A stretch of DNA of 8,150 nt from an uncultured Kangiella sp. (lineage in GTDB: Bacteria > Pseudomonadota > Gammaproteobacteria > Enterobacterales > DSM-103792): contig CAMLNB010000153.1 in assembly GCA_946481205.1 (NCBI GenBank), positions 1-8,150 on the forward strand, written 5' to 3'. Positions within the stretch are counted from its first letter, which is position 1. Each line of letters starts with the position of its first letter. Positions 1-6,240 of this stretch are shown here, one piece after another. Under the pieces are notes generated by a model. The model had not been told where the DNA came from. It ran no database searches and was given only the letters and a program-made list of their open reading frames with translations. The translations under genes were made by a program, and so were the position numbers.

Positions 1-1
1 C

Positions 2-475
2 CACGCGACCGCCAGTGTGGGTTACGCACGAGAACAACGTGAACAGGAACTGCGCAGCAATCCGCGCGAGCCGCTGGCGAATGGCAACAACCGGCGGGTG
101 TTGTTGGTGGAAGACAATGCCATCAATCGGCAAGTGGCCCAGCGCATGCTGGAAAAACTCGGTTGCGTGGTCGACGCGGTCGATGATGGCCAAGGCGCGC
201 TCGATATCATTCGCAGCAGCGACCAGTACGCTTGCATTTTCATGGATTGCCAGATGCCGGTGATAGACGGTTTTGAAGCGACTCGCTTGCTGCGCGAGCG
301 TGGCATTCAAACACCAGTGATTGCGGTGACCGCCAATATCATGTCCGGCGATCGCGAACGCTGCCTAGCAGCCGGCATGACCGATTACCTGGCCAAGCCG
401 ATCTCGCTGGAAGCGTTCGCAAAAGTGTTGGCGCGCTGCGCTGATCCGGCTGCGCAATCTGCCAACGGCAATTAA
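2..475 (+). CDS. Receiver domain, C-terminal end of a probable hybrid sensor histidine kinase (partial)
   Basis: The reading frame is open to the left window edge, so the true start lies outside; the GTG codons at 15 and 17 are not convincing starts. After a polar linker of about 30 residues comes a complete CheY-like receiver domain. It has the acidic pair in LLVEDNAINRQ, the phospho-acceptor Asp in MDCQMP (codon 245-247), the Thr of VIAVTAN, and the invariant Lys of LAKP (codon 395-397). The 'EDNxxNRxVAxxML' opening and the 'CLAAGMTDYLAKPI' ending are typical of receivers fused to the C-terminus of hybrid histidine kinases, where the receiver takes phosphate from the kinase core in a phosphorelay. 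The kinase, ATPase and sensor parts are not visible, and no Hpt domain follows; the protein ends about 15 residues after the receiver. A stand-alone response regulator is possible but less likely. The stop TAA overlaps the stop of the convergent permease gene. Confidence 0.85.
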   Translation, partial: HATASVGYAREQREQELRSNPREPLANGNNRRVLLVEDNAINRQVAQRMLEKLGCVVDAVDDGQGALDIIRSSDQYACIFMDCQMPVIDGFEATRLLRERGIQTPVIAVTANIMSGDRERCLAAGMTDYLAKPISLEAFAKVLARCADPAAQSANGN

Positions 476-1851
476 CAGCCAGTCCGCGCGCTGCGCAAAC
501 TGATCGGCCGCAACTGGCACCAATCAATCCGTAAGAAGCGCTGCTGGGTGCGGCGCTCCACCAGATAGCCCAAGCCAGCACAGAGTGCGGCAAACAGCAG
601 CGGCAGCACGATGCTGTCGCGTTTGAAACCGAGCACCAGCACCACCGCCATTGCAGCCATCAGCGCAAGCATCAGCACGATGCTGCCCATCCAACCCCAA
701 TCACGCAAGCGACTCCAGTGGGTCACATTGATGGTCAACCATGGCACCGTGGTGCAGATCAAGACAAAGGCCAGAGAAAACGCGGCGCTCAATCCGGTGA
801 ACTGCCAAAGCAAGAACGCATAGAGGCCGCTGACCAGGGCCGATAACAACACTTCCTGCCGCGTCATGGTTTGAATCAGTTGCCACAATTCAGCGCGGCT
901 GCCGCCACTGCGCAGCCACAACAGCCGGGCTCGTGGCAACCATTCGCGGGTGTAGAAACTGATCATCAGGCTGCCGAACAAACCCATCATCAACCAGTTA
1001 TGCGAGCTAAGGATGCGCTCAAGGTAGTCTCGCCCTTTGGCCAGCTCCAGCACGGCAAAGAAAAGATTGAGCACTATCGGGAACAGGAAGAACAGCACAA
1101 CCTGCATCAGCAGACGATTGCGCCAATTGTCGTAGGCGCCACGCAGCAAACTGCCGCTGGCGCTGCGGATGCCACGAAAATTTACCCGATTGGTCAACCA
1201 GCCCTGATGCTGCTGGTGTTGCAGCTCGGGATTGTTCCATTGATCCATCACAAAGCGCGGTGCAGCTGTTGTCCGCAGCCGACGCAGCCATTGCGCAAAC
1301 ACGAGCCAGGCCAACAAGCTCAGCATCAGCACGGTCAGACTGACTGCCGGGCTTTGTAACCATTGCAGCAGCGGATTGTTGCGCGGCAACTGCAACAGCA
1401 CGGCGGGCAGCAACCAGAAGGCGATGGCGCCCCATTTGTAGGACAGCGCCCACTGCGCCAGCAGAAAGTAGCCCGATAAGGCGCAGAACATCAGCATGCT
1501 GGGAGTGAGCACCGGAGTCTCGCTGACCAGCGAGGCAATTCCGGCGTAGATCAGGCTGACCAGCACCGCCAGCAGGAACAGCGCCAAGCCCGCTTGCCAG
1601 CGCAGGTTCGGCACCAAGGCCAGTTGCCGATTGCCGAGCAGCTGGCGCAAGCCAACCGGTGCCGTCATCACCGAAAACAACAAGGCAAACCCGGTACCGC
1701 CGACCAGCGTCGCGATGGCACCTTTGCTGCCTGGATTGAACCAGCAGAGAATCAAGCCGAGCAGCGCAAAGGCGCCACCGATCATCATCAGATAGCGCAG
1801 CAGCCGCTGCCAGAACAGCAAATGCAGCAGGATCGAAAGAAGACTGTTCAT
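472..1851 (-). CDS. ABC-type transporter permease, polytopic, last gene of a YtrA-type cassette
   Basis: This 459-residue protein is very hydrophobic, with about 12 predicted membrane-spanning segments. Six lie in the first ~190 residues and six in the last ~220, separated by a polar loop (about 195-235) rich in Gln, Asn and Arg. No catalytic motif is visible. The assignment as transporter subunit rests on position: its ATG overlaps the TGA of the ABC ATPase by 4 bp (ATGA at 1848-1851), and a GGAG Shine-Dalgarno sits 8 nt upstream, inside the ATPase gene. It would form the membrane channel driven by that ATPase in the inner membrane. I do not recognise the exact family; it looks like a large ABC-2-like permease with two six-helix halves, so one chain might suffice for the whole membrane part. 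The substrate is unknown. The 3' end converges on the receiver-domain gene with overlapping stop codons. Confidence 0.75.
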   Translation of the reverse strand: MNSLLSILLHLLFWQRLLRYLMMIGGAFALLGLILCWFNPGSKGAIATLVGGTGFALLFSVMTAPVGLRQLLGNRQLALVPNLRWQAGLALFLLAVLVSLIYAGIASLVSETPVLTPSMLMFCALSGYFLLAQWALSYKWGAIAFWLLPAVLLQLPRNNPLLQWLQSPAVSLTVLMLSLLAWLVFAQWLRRLRTTAAPRFVMDQWNNPELQHQQHQGWLTNRVNFRGIRSASGSLLRGAYDNWRNRLLMQVVLFFLFPIVLNLFFAVLELAKGRDYLERILSSHNWLMMGLFGSLMISFYTREWLPRARLLWLRSGGSRAELWQLIQTMTRQEVLLSALVSGLYAFLLWQFTGLSAAFSLAFVLICTTVPWLTINVTHWSRLRDWGWMGSIVLMLALMAAMAVVLVLGFKRDSIVLPLLFAALCAGLGYLVERRTQQRFLRIDWCQLRPISLRSARTGC

Positions 1852-2726
1852 CCATGCAACTCCAGGAAGATGTCTTCCAGCGACAAGAATTCAACATTGG
1901 CATCGATACCGGCCCGTGCCAGCTGTTGCTGGTGATGCTCGCTCCAATGGCTCAGCACCAAGGTCTGGCTGCCAAGCTGTTCTTGTCGAGACAACACGCC
2001 AGCGTCGCTGAATCCGGCCGGCAGTCGCGTCTGGCTTGGTAAACGCAAACGGACCGTGCGTTCTTTCAGCATGTCCAATGGCTCGTCAACTTTCAGGTAA
2101 CCGTCCTGCATGATCCAGACCCGGTTGGCGACCCGCTCCAAATCACTGACGATATGGGTCGAGAACAGAATGGTCCGCTCACCGGTGCTCGCCAGTGTGA
2201 TCAATTCTTTCAGGAATTGCCGGCGTGCGACCGGGTCAAGGCTGGCGACCGGTTCATCCAGAATCAGCAGCTCCGGTTCGTGGCCCAGCGCCGCCAGAAT
2301 GGACAGTTTCTGTCGCTGGCCCAGTGACAGTTTGCGAATGTGCATATCCAGTGGCACCGCCCATTCGGCGGCCAGCCGATCAATCAGCGCCGGATTCCAG
2401 TTCGGATAGAAACGGGCGATCAGGTCGAGATACTCCCGGCCTTTCATTTGTTCCAGCAACTCATCTTGCTGTGGCACAAAGCCAATGCGATGTTTGCGTG
2501 CTTCGTCGGTCACCAGCGCACTTTCGGCGCCAAAGATCCGGACGCTACCGGCATCGGTCAGAGCGAAACCAAGCGCCGTTTCCAGCAGCGTGGTTTTGCC
2601 GGCGCCGTTCAAACCGAGCAGACCGATGACGTCGCCGCGTTGCACCGTCGCGCTGATACCTTTGAGCACGGCTTGGTCGGCGAAGCGTTTGTGCAAGCCA
2701 TCAATGGCCAGAACCGGCTCAGTCAT
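1848..2726 (-). CDS. ABC transporter ATP-binding protein
   Basis: A 292-residue ATPase subunit with all nucleotide-binding motifs: Walker A GLNGAGKT (38-45), Q-loop around Gln86-Gln87, signature LSLGQ (133-137), Walker B LLILDE (153-158), D-loop SLD (162-164) and switch His191 (STH). Residues after about 215 form a C-terminal extension as seen in ABC-2/multidrug-type exporters. I chose the ATG at 2726: it opens with the usual 'xVLxIDGLHKRF' strand and has GGAG at 2734-2737 with 7-nt spacing. The frame stays open further upstream to 2876, but that part only reads antisense-like residues inside the GntR gene. The start overlaps the end of the GntR gene by 8 bp and the stop overlaps the permease start by 4 bp, so the three proteins are made in coupled fashion. 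It powers the adjacent permease; the direction is probably export. Confidence 0.95.
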   Translation of the reverse strand: MTEPVLAIDGLHKRFADQAVLKGISATVQRGDVIGLLGLNGAGKTTLLETALGFALTDAGSVRIFGAESALVTDEARKHRIGFVPQQDELLEQMKGREYLDLIARFYPNWNPALIDRLAAEWAVPLDMHIRKLSLGQRQKLSILAALGHEPELLILDEPVASLDPVARRQFLKELITLASTGERTILFSTHIVSDLERVANRVWIMQDGYLKVDEPLDMLKERTVRLRLPSQTRLPAGFSDAGVLSRQEQLGSQTLVLSHWSEHHQQQLARAGIDANVEFLSLEDIFLELHG

Positions 2727-3099
2727 GATTTTTCTCCATTGCCCGGCGCAGTGCGCCGAGAACATCTTCCGTTGGCAGTTGCAATTGTTTGGCGGCTTGC
2801 GCCAAGTGTTCGAGTTGCGGTTGCAGCCGCTGCATGCGATCGGTTTTGCTTTCTTTGCTGCTTGCTTGTGCCGCAACCGTCATCGGTTTGCCGCGTTGGC
2901 GCTCCAACAAGCCTTCGGCTTCGAGCAGGCTATAGGCTTTGGAAATGGTCATCGGGTTGACCGCGTGCGCCAGCGCGAGCTCGCGCACTGACGGCAGCTC
3001 GGCGCCCGGTTTCAGCTGGCCACCGGCGATTAGCAAGCGCACCTGATCGATCAGCTGCTTGTAAATCGGAATGCCGGATTGTGGGTTGAGCGTGAACAT
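2719..3099 (-). CDS. GntR-family transcriptional regulator, short YtrA subfamily
   Basis: A 126-residue protein with an N-terminal winged helix-turn-helix (about 10-75). It includes the IPIYKQLIDQV start of GntR domains, LPSVRELA (35-42) and the recognition-helix stretch NPMTISKAYSLLEAEGL (48-64). The C-terminal part is only about 50 residues, helical and charged. This is the hallmark of the YtrA subfamily, whose members lack a large effector domain and usually sit with ABC transporter genes that they repress. The ATG at 3099 directly follows the TAG of the upstream small membrane-protein gene (TAGATG) without a clear Shine-Dalgarno, so it is probably translated by coupling. Its 3' end overlaps the ATPase gene. 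By family precedent it binds an inverted repeat in front of its own operon; a fitting repeat is at 3662-3683. The inducing signal is unknown. Confidence 0.92.
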   Translation of the reverse strand: MFTLNPQSGIPIYKQLIDQVRLLIAGGQLKPGAELPSVRELALAHAVNPMTISKAYSLLEAEGLLERQRGKPMTVAAQASSKESKTDRMQRLQPQLEHLAQAAKQLQLPTEDVLGALRRAMEKNHD

Positions 3100-3348
3100 C
3101 TAGTGTGAGGTGTCCGATGGGGAATCCGGGGTTGACTGCTGGGGTGTGCAGCGCCAACCGGCTGTGCAGGTTTTGCCGTGACCGCTGAGCGCGAACACCG
3201 CACCCAGCAGGGGCAGCAGCAACGCAGTCTGTTCGCGGCCAAGCCAGACAAAAAAGGCGGTGGTCAGCAACAACGCCAGGGCAAGCAGCAGCGGGTGATG
3301 CAGGGGGTGATATAGGAACTGATGCAGCGAATGGCAGAACCGGTTCAT
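3100..3348 (-). CDS. Small two-helix membrane protein with His/Cys-rich N-terminus, unknown function
   Basis: An 82-residue predicted inner-membrane protein that I cannot assign to a family. The first 18 residues contain one Cys and five His (C5, H6, H9, H14, H17, H18). Two hydrophobic stretches follow (about 18-36 and 41-55), then a polar Ser/Thr/Pro-rich tail with two Cys (about 60 and 67). That it is real is supported by a strong GGAGG at 3357-3361, 8 nt before the ATG, by a 4-bp ATGA overlap with the preceding 94-codon gene, by its TAG lying directly against the GntR start, and by codon third positions rich in G/C like the neighbours. The context suggests an accessory or regulatory subunit of the ABC transporter, or a small sensor working with the GntR protein. 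This is inference only. Confidence 0.65.
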   Translation of the reverse strand: MNRFCHSLHQFLYHPLHHPLLLALALLLTTAFFVWLGREQTALLLPLLGAVFALSGHGKTCTAGWRCTPQQSTPDSPSDTSH

Positions 3349-3629
3349 GTGGCAAGCCTCCGTTGACGGTGAACACGAATGGCAGCAGCAACCAGCGCGA
3401 CCAGGATGCAGCCGACCACGGCCTGCCCGACGGCTTCCCGCTGCAGCAGTGCGGACAACGCCGACAGCCGGTCCACAATGCCTGCCAGGTTGACGTGGTC
3501 AGCAAACGGCGGGGTAACCAGCACCGGCACGGCGCCCGCCACCAGCACCAGCAGCGGCCATACGGCGCCGACCACCGCACTCACGGTCGTGCACAAACGG
3601 TCCCCTAGTGGGTGGCGAGAGCGGGTCAT
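3345..3629 (-). CDS. Small two-helix membrane protein, first gene of the GntR-ABC cassette, unknown function
   Basis: A 94-residue protein with two clear hydrophobic segments (about 16-38 and 66-84). A short hydrophilic region separates them, and the C-terminus is basic (RVHRQRR). No recognised domain. It is the first gene after the putative operator/promoter region, and its TGA overlaps the ATG of the next small gene (ATGA, 3345-3348), which places it in the same translationally coupled operon as the GntR, ATPase and permease genes. The ATG at 3629 lacks an obvious Shine-Dalgarno; no better internal start is apparent. Codon use matches the neighbours, which argues against a chance frame. It may assist or regulate the transporter; the sequence shows nothing more specific. 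Confidence 0.6.
   Translation of the reverse strand: MTRSRHPLGDRLCTTVSAVVGAVWPLLVLVAGAVPVLVTPPFADHVNLAGIVDRLSALSALLQREAVGQAVVGCILVALVAAAIRVHRQRRLAT
3357..3361 (-). promoter_or_regulatory. Strong Shine-Dalgarno for the 82-codon membrane-protein gene
   Basis: GGAGG on the minus strand, 8 nt upstream of the ATG at 3348 and inside the end of the preceding gene. It supports this small frame as a translated gene and fixes its start. Confidence 0.7.
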
Positions 3630-3661
3630 GATGGTGTGGCCAAGGCGCCGTCATTGCTTAT

Positions 3662-3683
3662 GTGTATATTTACAGTAATACAC
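3662..3683. promoter_or_regulatory. Candidate GntR (YtrA-type) operator, GTGTAT-N10-ATACAC
   Basis: A perfect 6-bp inverted repeat with a 10-bp AT-rich spacer, 33 bp upstream of the first gene of the cassette. Read on the minus strand it is AGTGTA-N12-TACACA. From memory this resembles the operator reported for Bacillus subtilis YtrA (AGTGTA and TACACT half-sites about 13 bp apart). The location, symmetry and presence of a YtrA-type regulator in the same operon make autorepression the simplest reading; binding is inferred. The AT-rich site stands out from its GC-rich surroundings. Confidence 0.6.
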
Positions 3684-3700
3684 TAATGCACGGCTGGCAA
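3672..3700 (-). promoter_or_regulatory. Candidate sigma70 promoter of the small-protein/GntR/ABC operon
   Basis: On the minus strand, TTGCCA (3700-3695) is followed after 17 bp by TACTGT (3677-3672). The -35 is good and the -10 is poor (3 of 6). The operator repeat covers the -10 and half of the spacer, so repressor binding would block polymerase. The rest of the 232-bp gap (3630-3861) between this operon and hemJ shows no gene I can support. It holds only a weak 7-bp inverted repeat (GTTGGTC at 3755-3761, GACCAAC at 3787-3793) with a 25-nt loop. Confidence 0.35.
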
Positions 3701-3861
3701 GCCTTGGTCGGGTAGCTTTCTGTAGCCGAGCTTGTGGGGAGGGTGGCTGGCTGCGTTGGTCGATTTGCCCGCTCGGCCATTGTGGTGACCAACCGGGCCA
3801 GATCGACACCAGCGTTATCGAGGTAGGACAGCTGGCGCCATGCTCAAAATGATCGGCGCAC

Positions 3862-4287
3862 TCAGAACGGCCGCAGCACGGCCAGCAGAATGATGGCAAT
3901 CAGCGGCAGCACCGGGATTTCATTGATGGCGCGATAAAAGCGTTCGCTGTGCCGGTTGCGATCGGCAGCGAAATCGCGCATCAGCAGACCGCACCAGACA
4001 TGAAAGCCAATCAGCAACAGCACAAACAGCAGCTTGGTGTGCAGCCAGCCTTGCTGCCTGAACCAGTCCAAGCCGTAACCGTGAATGGCGGCGAGACCGA
4101 GCGCAATGGTCAGCACGGCACCGGGGGTCGTGATCGCCCAGAACAATTTGCGCTCCATGATTTTGAAGCGAGCGTTGTTGTCGGCGTCTTTGACCTGACA
4201 GTGATAGACGAATAGTCGCGGCAAATAAAACAGACCAGCGAACCAGGTCACCATGGCGATCAGGTGAAATGCTTTGAGCCACAACAT
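3862..4287 (-). CDS. hemJ: HemJ-type protoporphyrinogen IX oxidase (UPF0093 / CopD-like membrane protein)
   Basis: A 141-residue inner-membrane protein matching the HemJ family in length and signature. The start MLWLKAFHLIAMVTWFAG is followed by LFYLPRLFVYH, then FKIMERKLFW, WLHTKL (about 81-86) and the end RAINEIPVLPLIAI. About four membrane helices are apparent. HemJ oxidises protoporphyrinogen IX to protoporphyrin IX, the penultimate step of heme synthesis, and replaces HemG or HemY in many bacteria; the conserved His and Lys residues (His8, His83, Lys85) are candidate heme or active-site ligands. I chose the ATG at 4287 because the family starts with MLW and a GGAG lies 7 nt upstream (4295-4298). 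A TTG 15 bp earlier has no such support. It lies in the same orientation after the ClC gene, with 120 bp of repeat-like sequence between them, so it may be co-transcribed or have its own promoter. Older annotations would call it a CopD-domain protein. Confidence 0.88.
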   Translation of the reverse strand: MLWLKAFHLIAMVTWFAGLFYLPRLFVYHCQVKDADNNARFKIMERKLFWAITTPGAVLTIALGLAAIHGYGLDWFRQQGWLHTKLLFVLLLIGFHVWCGLLMRDFAADRNRHSERFYRAINEIPVLPLIAIILLAVLRPF

Positions 4288-4294
4288 GGACAAT

Positions 4295-4298
4295 CTCC
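4295..4298 (-). promoter_or_regulatory. Shine-Dalgarno fixing the hemJ start
   Basis: GGAG on the minus strand with 7-nt spacing to the ATG at 4287. It favours this start over the upstream TTG at 4302. Confidence 0.65.
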
Positions 4299-4321
4299 GC
4301 AACGGGCGCCGTCTTGGTGCC

Positions 4322-4417
4322 GTGTTTGGGTTTGGGAATTCGTTGTTCGATATTCCGTTTTGGTGTTCGGTGTTTCGTTTCGGTCTTCAGTTTTTAGTGT
4401 TCAGCGTTTAGTGTTTA
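4322..4417. repeat. Degenerate heptamer tandem array (about GTGTTYA)
   Basis: The stretch is T/G-rich on the plus strand and divides into about 14 successive units of mostly 7 nt, each beginning with G. The clearest part is 4357-4417: GTTTTG, GTGTTCG, GTGTTTC, GTTTCG, GTCTTCA, GTTTTTA, GTGTTCA, GCGTTTA, GTGTTTA. It fills most of the gap between the ClC gene and hemJ. The last two units carry the final codons and stop of the ClC gene. Composition differs sharply from the flanking coding DNA. No perfect repeats and no spacers are present, so it is not a CRISPR. Confidence 0.7.
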
Positions 4418-6123
4418 TAGGTGTAGAAACTTTCGATTTTGCCGCGGGTAACCACGCCGGCAATCCGCTCCTGGCTACCACGCTGATACACGTATGCCGC
4501 ACTGACCTGTTTCTCATCCATGCTGTCGAGCACTTCGGCCAGCGTTGCCTGCAGCGGCACCGACACCAGACTTTCGCGTTTGCCGGGAATTTCCAGCAGC
4601 TGGATTTTCTCGCTGTCGTCTTCCAGCAGCGCCGCAGCAAGATCGGTGGCGTGCATCAGCGCGATCGGCCAATTGTTGTCGCGGACCAGCAGCCAACGCG
4701 GCTCGCCGCGCAGCAGAATTTCGGCATCGTGCCGGCTCAAATCGCGATTGACCAATACAAAGCTGGTGTCCATTACGGTGCCGACGGCGGCGCGACGCAG
4801 CAATTCCCGCAGCGGGCTGACTCGGACATCGACGCCGCGAATCGCCAGCAAGGTGTGAATGATGGAGCGCTGTTTGAAACCATGACTGACCACCAGATTG
4901 GCGATCACCACCGTCAGCATGCCGGGCAAAATGATATTGGGATTACCGGTTAATTCCAGCAGCGCCATCAAGGCCGCGAGCGGTGCTTGCAGCGTTGCTG
5001 ACATCAACGCGGCGAGTCCGAGCATGGCGTACAGGCCGGCGCCGGAATGCGGTTCCGGCAACAGCGCCGTGACCGCCGTGCCGACCAAACCGCCGAGCAT
5101 TGCTCCGATAAACAGTGATGGACCAATTGCGCCTCCGGGCACGCTGAGGCCGCTACACAATGTGGTCGCGATGGTTTTACCGACCAGCGCAAACAGCAAA
5201 ATGGTCCACGGCAAGCTGCTGTGGAAACTGGCGGTGACGGTGTCGTAACCGGTGCCCATGATCTCGGGCACAATCAACGCCAGCAGGCCAATGACAATGC
5301 CGGCAATCGCCGGTCGCGTCCACAGTGGCCACGGTTTGGTAAACGTGGCGACGCGCGTGGTGGCGGCAATGAAACCGCTTGACCACAAACCGGCCAGCAA
5401 ACCAAGCAGAACAATGGCCGGTATCTCCCACATCGAGATCAGATCGAGTGCCGGCACTTCGTAAGCCACGTAATTGCCGAACGCCAGCCGCGCCATCAGT
5501 GTCGACACCACCGCCGAGAGAATGATCGGCACGAATGTCGCGACGGTGTATTCCATCATCACGACTTCGAGCGCAAAAATGACGCCAGCAAGCGGCGTGT
5601 TGAAACAGGCGGCGATGGCGGCGGCCGAACCGCAGCCAACCAAGATCCGCAAACTGTTATTGGGCAGGCGCAAATACTGGCCGGTGACGCTGGACACCGC
5701 GCTGCCCAGATGAATGGCCGGGCCTTCGCGGCCGACCGGCATGCCGCAAGCGAGGACAAGGCCACCGGCAAAGAATTGCACCAACGCATTTTTGATCGGC
5801 ATATGGCCCTGATGCTCGGACAGGCGCTCCAGCACATGGCCAACGCCGACCGCACGCACGTGCCGTGGCAGCCAGTGCAGCACCACACCGATCACCAGAC
5901 CGCCGATCACCGGCAGCGCCAACCGCAGCTGCCAAGGTAGCGATTCGAAATCTTGATCACGGACTTGTTGGCCGAACCAGAGCAGAATGGCGGCATCGGT
6001 ATACAGTCGAAACAGCAGGATGACGCCGCCGGCCAGCACGCCGACCAGCAAACCCAGCAGGGCCAGCAGCAGCAGGGCATCCATGCCTGCCAGCCGTAGC
6101 CGGGCCCGCTCCATCAATGACAT
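4408..6123 (-). CDS. ClC-family chloride channel/transporter with C-terminal CBS domains
   Basis: A 571-residue membrane protein. Residues 15-420 form the ClC core of many helices. The gating glutamate lies in GREGP (131-135, Glu133). FNTPLAGVIFALEVVMMEY (174-192) is the helix that carries the proton glutamate in H+/Cl- exchangers, and SVPGGAIGP (327-335) corresponds to the GxFxP chloride-binding loop. Residues from about 446 hold two CBS-like repeats (VGTVMDTSFVLV and a second at about 515-569), which in relatives bind adenine nucleotides and tune gating. At the position aligned with E. coli ClcA Glu203 there is Val187 (after Glu186), as in eukaryotic ClC channels. The central Tyr (RSIY in relatives) is Ile, and the GSGIP serine loop reads GVGHV. 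It probably moves Cl- or another anion across the inner membrane, possibly as a passive channel. The ATG at 6123 has only a weak GGCGGG upstream; Met4 is an alternative start. The last codons lie in the heptamer repeat. Confidence 0.92.
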   Translation of the reverse strand: MSLMERARLRLAGMDALLLLALLGLLVGVLAGGVILLFRLYTDAAILLWFGQQVRDQDFESLPWQLRLALPVIGGLVIGVVLHWLPRHVRAVGVGHVLERLSEHQGHMPIKNALVQFFAGGLVLACGMPVGREGPAIHLGSAVSSVTGQYLRLPNNSLRILVGCGSAAAIAACFNTPLAGVIFALEVVMMEYTVATFVPIILSAVVSTLMARLAFGNYVAYEVPALDLISMWEIPAIVLLGLLAGLWSSGFIAATTRVATFTKPWPLWTRPAIAGIVIGLLALIVPEIMGTGYDTVTASFHSSLPWTILLFALVGKTIATTLCSGLSVPGGAIGPSLFIGAMLGGLVGTAVTALLPEPHSGAGLYAMLGLAALMSATLQAPLAALMALLELTGNPNIILPGMLTVVIANLVVSHGFKQRSIIHTLLAIRGVDVRVSPLRELLRRAAVGTVMDTSFVLVNRDLSRHDAEILLRGEPRWLLVRDNNWPIALMHATDLAAALLEDDSEKIQLLEIPGKRESLVSVPLQATLAEVLDSMDEKQVSAAYVYQRGSQERIAGVVTRGKIESFYTYKH

Positions 6124-6140
6124 AATCCCGCCGGTTTACC

Positions 6141-6168
6141 TTGAGACTTCTGAGGTGGATTGTAGAGG
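6141..6168 (+). promoter_or_regulatory. Weak candidate promoter for the coiled-coil/bactofilin genes
   Basis: TTGAGA (5 of 6) and TAGAGG (3 of 6) are separated by 16 bp in the 117-bp divergent gap between the ClC gene and the plus-strand gene at 6241. A 12-bp near-palindrome, CCAAC-TG-GTTGG (6185-6196), lies between this promoter and the gene and could be a regulator site. Both are tentative. Confidence 0.25.
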
Positions 6169-6240
6169 ACCTGTACTTGAAGGACCAACTGGTTGGCTGC
6201 GTGAGGCCATGTCGTCAACCGTAGTCGCTTGGGCACTTTT

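Noticed and set aside
871..1359. 162-codon plus-strand frame opposite the permease
   Set aside because: The Gln/His-rich composition mirrors Leu/Ala/Trp-rich codons of the membrane protein on the other strand; no start signal or domain.
2727..2876. Upstream extension of the ABC ATPase by 50 codons
   Set aside because: It lies fully within the GntR gene in another frame, lacks homology to ABC N-termini, and a GGAG-supported ATG exists at 2726.
3651..3899. 82-codon minus-strand frame across the hemJ end and intergenic gap
   Set aside because: Overlaps hemJ in another frame, has no Shine-Dalgarno or domain, and covers the putative operator.
4322..4417. CRISPR-like array
   Set aside because: Units are 6-8 nt, degenerate and contiguous with no spacers; no cas genes are present.
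4264..4953. 229-codon open frame on the plus strand opposite the ClC gene
   Set aside because: It is antisense to a clear ClC gene, rich in His/Gln as typical for shadow frames in this composition, and has no recognisable domain.
6185..6196. CCAAC-TG-GTTGG palindrome as a defined operator
   Set aside because: Short and single, with no regulator gene beside it; mentioned only as a possibility in the promoter entry.
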